A stretch of DNA of 20,742 nucleotides, from positions 1 through 20,742 of the forward strand of contig JNEM01011614.1 in the NCBI GenBank assembly GCA_000697335.1, given 5' to 3'. The translations under genes were made by a program, and so were the position numbers. Origin of the DNA: Conidiobolus incongruus B7586. Taxonomy: Eukaryota > Entomophthoromycota > Entomophthoromycetes > Entomophthorales > Conidiobolaceae. A model generated the notes under the pieces. The model worked only from the letters and a program-made list of their open reading frames with translations, had not been told where the DNA came from and did not search any database. This document shows, in pieces, positions 19,270 to 20,742 of the stretch (position 1 is the first letter of the stretch; every line of letters begins with the position of its first letter).

Positions 19270-20742
19270 AGATATAGGGGGGCAAACCTTTAATAAGTCT
19301 TTTAGAAACATATATGGCTATACTAGGTGGCAAATTAAACTTAAGAGCATTAGTCCTCTAGACTTACTCAAAAGTCAAAGATAAATACTTAGGGTAGTAT
19401 ATATATCCCTTGTTTTTAGCTGATATATATATTTTACTATAATATACACTAGCCTATAAAAATGAGTTAGAAAATTAAAAATATATATATTTTTATTAAT
19501 ATCTTAATTAAATCTAATTTAAATAAACTTATATTAAACTATATAATTAATATATATTTTTTATTTATAATATACTATATAAAGTTAAATTTAATTAATT
19601 ATTAATTGATATATTAAAATTAAAAATATATTTAAGATAAGTTATAAATTTGCAAGTTTTAGTATTAATTGAAAAATTAATATCTAGTATATCTATCTTT
19701 TGTTTTTCTAACTTCTTTAAGTTTGTAAGGTATAAAGTCAATTAATTTCTTATATTAAACAAAACTAATGTTATTTTAAGCTTCTTAAATATACTCCTAA
19801 AGTTGATTTAAATTTTTTCTAGGGGGAAAGCTTTAATTAATTTTTTTATTTGATTTTAAAAATATTTAATTAGGTTAAGATTAAAAGATTAAAGGGGTTA
19901 TTTTATAATAGATATTTTGTTATTTTTAAGCTATTTAATAATAGAATTTATAATATAACAAAGTATATTATCTTATTAGAAAATAATATTTGATTTTTTA
20001 ATCTATACTATTCAATAGTGTTTTTCAATTTATTATTTAAAATACTTTAGTATATCTTAACATTAATTCCTTTATTAACCTTATAAAGATATCTTATACC
20101 TAAAGATAATATATATCCTTAAACTATAATTAACCTACTATTATATTTTTGGTTTATAATAATATAATGGTTATAAAGTAGTTTTTTATTTTTTTTTTGA
20201 AATATCTAACTTTTTTATTAGATTTATTAAGATATATCTTTGATTTATTAAACTAAATAACTTTACTCTAGTTAATTTTATTGTAACTTTAGTGTTGATA
20301 TTTAAACTCTTATTTAACTTTATAGTAAGATTTTTTTAGTTAAGGGTGTTTTTTCTTAAAATGTAAATGATATCTATTTTAATATAAAGTATATATAATA
20401 GTATTAGTACTAACTAATATTTTTATATAGTATTATAATTCTTATTATACTTCTATAATAGTTTTATATTTACTAATATTAATTAATCTATAAATATACT
20501 TTTTATTATGTTTATCTATAATTTTAACACCCCTAAGTTTTAGTTTAAGTGTTTTTTTAACATTGTTTTTAATAACCTTAACTATAGTAAATTAACTAAC
20601 ATTAGTAATTCTAATAATCTCATAAGTTGATTTATTTTTATTATAAAGTTGATCAATATATAAGTGAACTTTTTTAGAGAGAGATTTAGGTATTATAATA
20701 TTAATTTTAAAATATTAGCTTAATAGTTTTATAATATATATA
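19270..20742 (-). mobile_element. Decayed Tc1/mariner-type DNA transposon, cut by window edge
   Basis: Minus-strand translation gives, in order, fragments that follow a Tc1-like transposase: a helix-turn-helix start (pieces KVHLYIDQLYNKNKSTYEII and FTIVKVIKNNVKKTL, about 20690-20570), a RGVKIIDKHNKKYIYRLI segment (about 20530), INKGINVKIYQSILNNKLKN (about 20065-20000), a degraded counterpart of the WPxxSPDLNP motif (about 19900), and a C-terminal LKKLEKQKIDIL stretch (about 19700). Many stops and substitutions break the frame; nearly all look like C-to-T/G-to-A decay, so it is inactive. The DDE aspartates are not identifiable. A GC-richer edge at about 19270-19400 (GGGGGGCAAACC) may be the terminal inverted repeat beyond the transposase 3' end. 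The other terminus lies past the window. No target TA duplication could be confirmed. Confidence 0.6.

Overview
The window is nuclear DNA of an AT-rich fungus. Three things support this. Its largest gene is a class IV (Chs3-type) chitin synthase. Two genes match eukaryotic housekeeping families: signal peptidase complex subunit 2 and a probable Pex26 peroxin. All genes are interrupted by very short spliceosomal introns: 17 are inferred here, 46-56 nt long, every one starting GTA and ending AG. Exons have moderate GC, while intergenic DNA is extremely AT-rich. A probable peroxin argues against a peroxisome-free anaerobic chytrid. An early-diverging, AT-rich filamentous fungus is plausible, but the species cannot be fixed from sequence alone.

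Layout: 1-2328 is AT-rich DNA with an ATT microsatellite (917-1039) and a short coding-like fragment (1342-1521). A four-exon short-chain dehydrogenase/reductase gene lies on the minus strand (2329-3221). It shares a 751-bp divergent spacer with the plus-strand chitin synthase gene (3973-9038; 1672 aa), which carries an ankyrin-repeat block upstream of the synthase. SPC2 (9538-10255, four exons) follows. It is convergent, with a 65-bp gap, to an eight-exon minus-strand gene (10321-11955) encoding a degenerate, probably non-catalytic SDR-like membrane protein. About 3.7 kb without a confident protein gene comes next. It holds an island of normal GC (about 13160-14075) with pyrimidine tracts, hairpins, one short ATG frame and a tRNA-Gln(UUG)-like sequence at its end, then a GATA-motif cluster. 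A two-exon Pex26-like gene (15633-16880) is convergent to a three-exon gene for a 130-aa helical protein (17501-17996, minus), which is tentatively Sus1/ENY2-like. The right end (about 19270-20742) is a heavily AT-decayed Tc1/mariner-type transposon on the minus strand, cut by the window edge.

The genes do not form a pathway or cluster. They are neighbouring housekeeping and cell-wall genes. The most unusual object is the ankyrin-chitin synthase fusion, which lies in one uninterrupted 4.5-kb exon and so cannot be an exon-joining artefact. Splice sites and exon joins are my own reading from GT/AG sites, phase agreement and protein continuity. None has transcript support.
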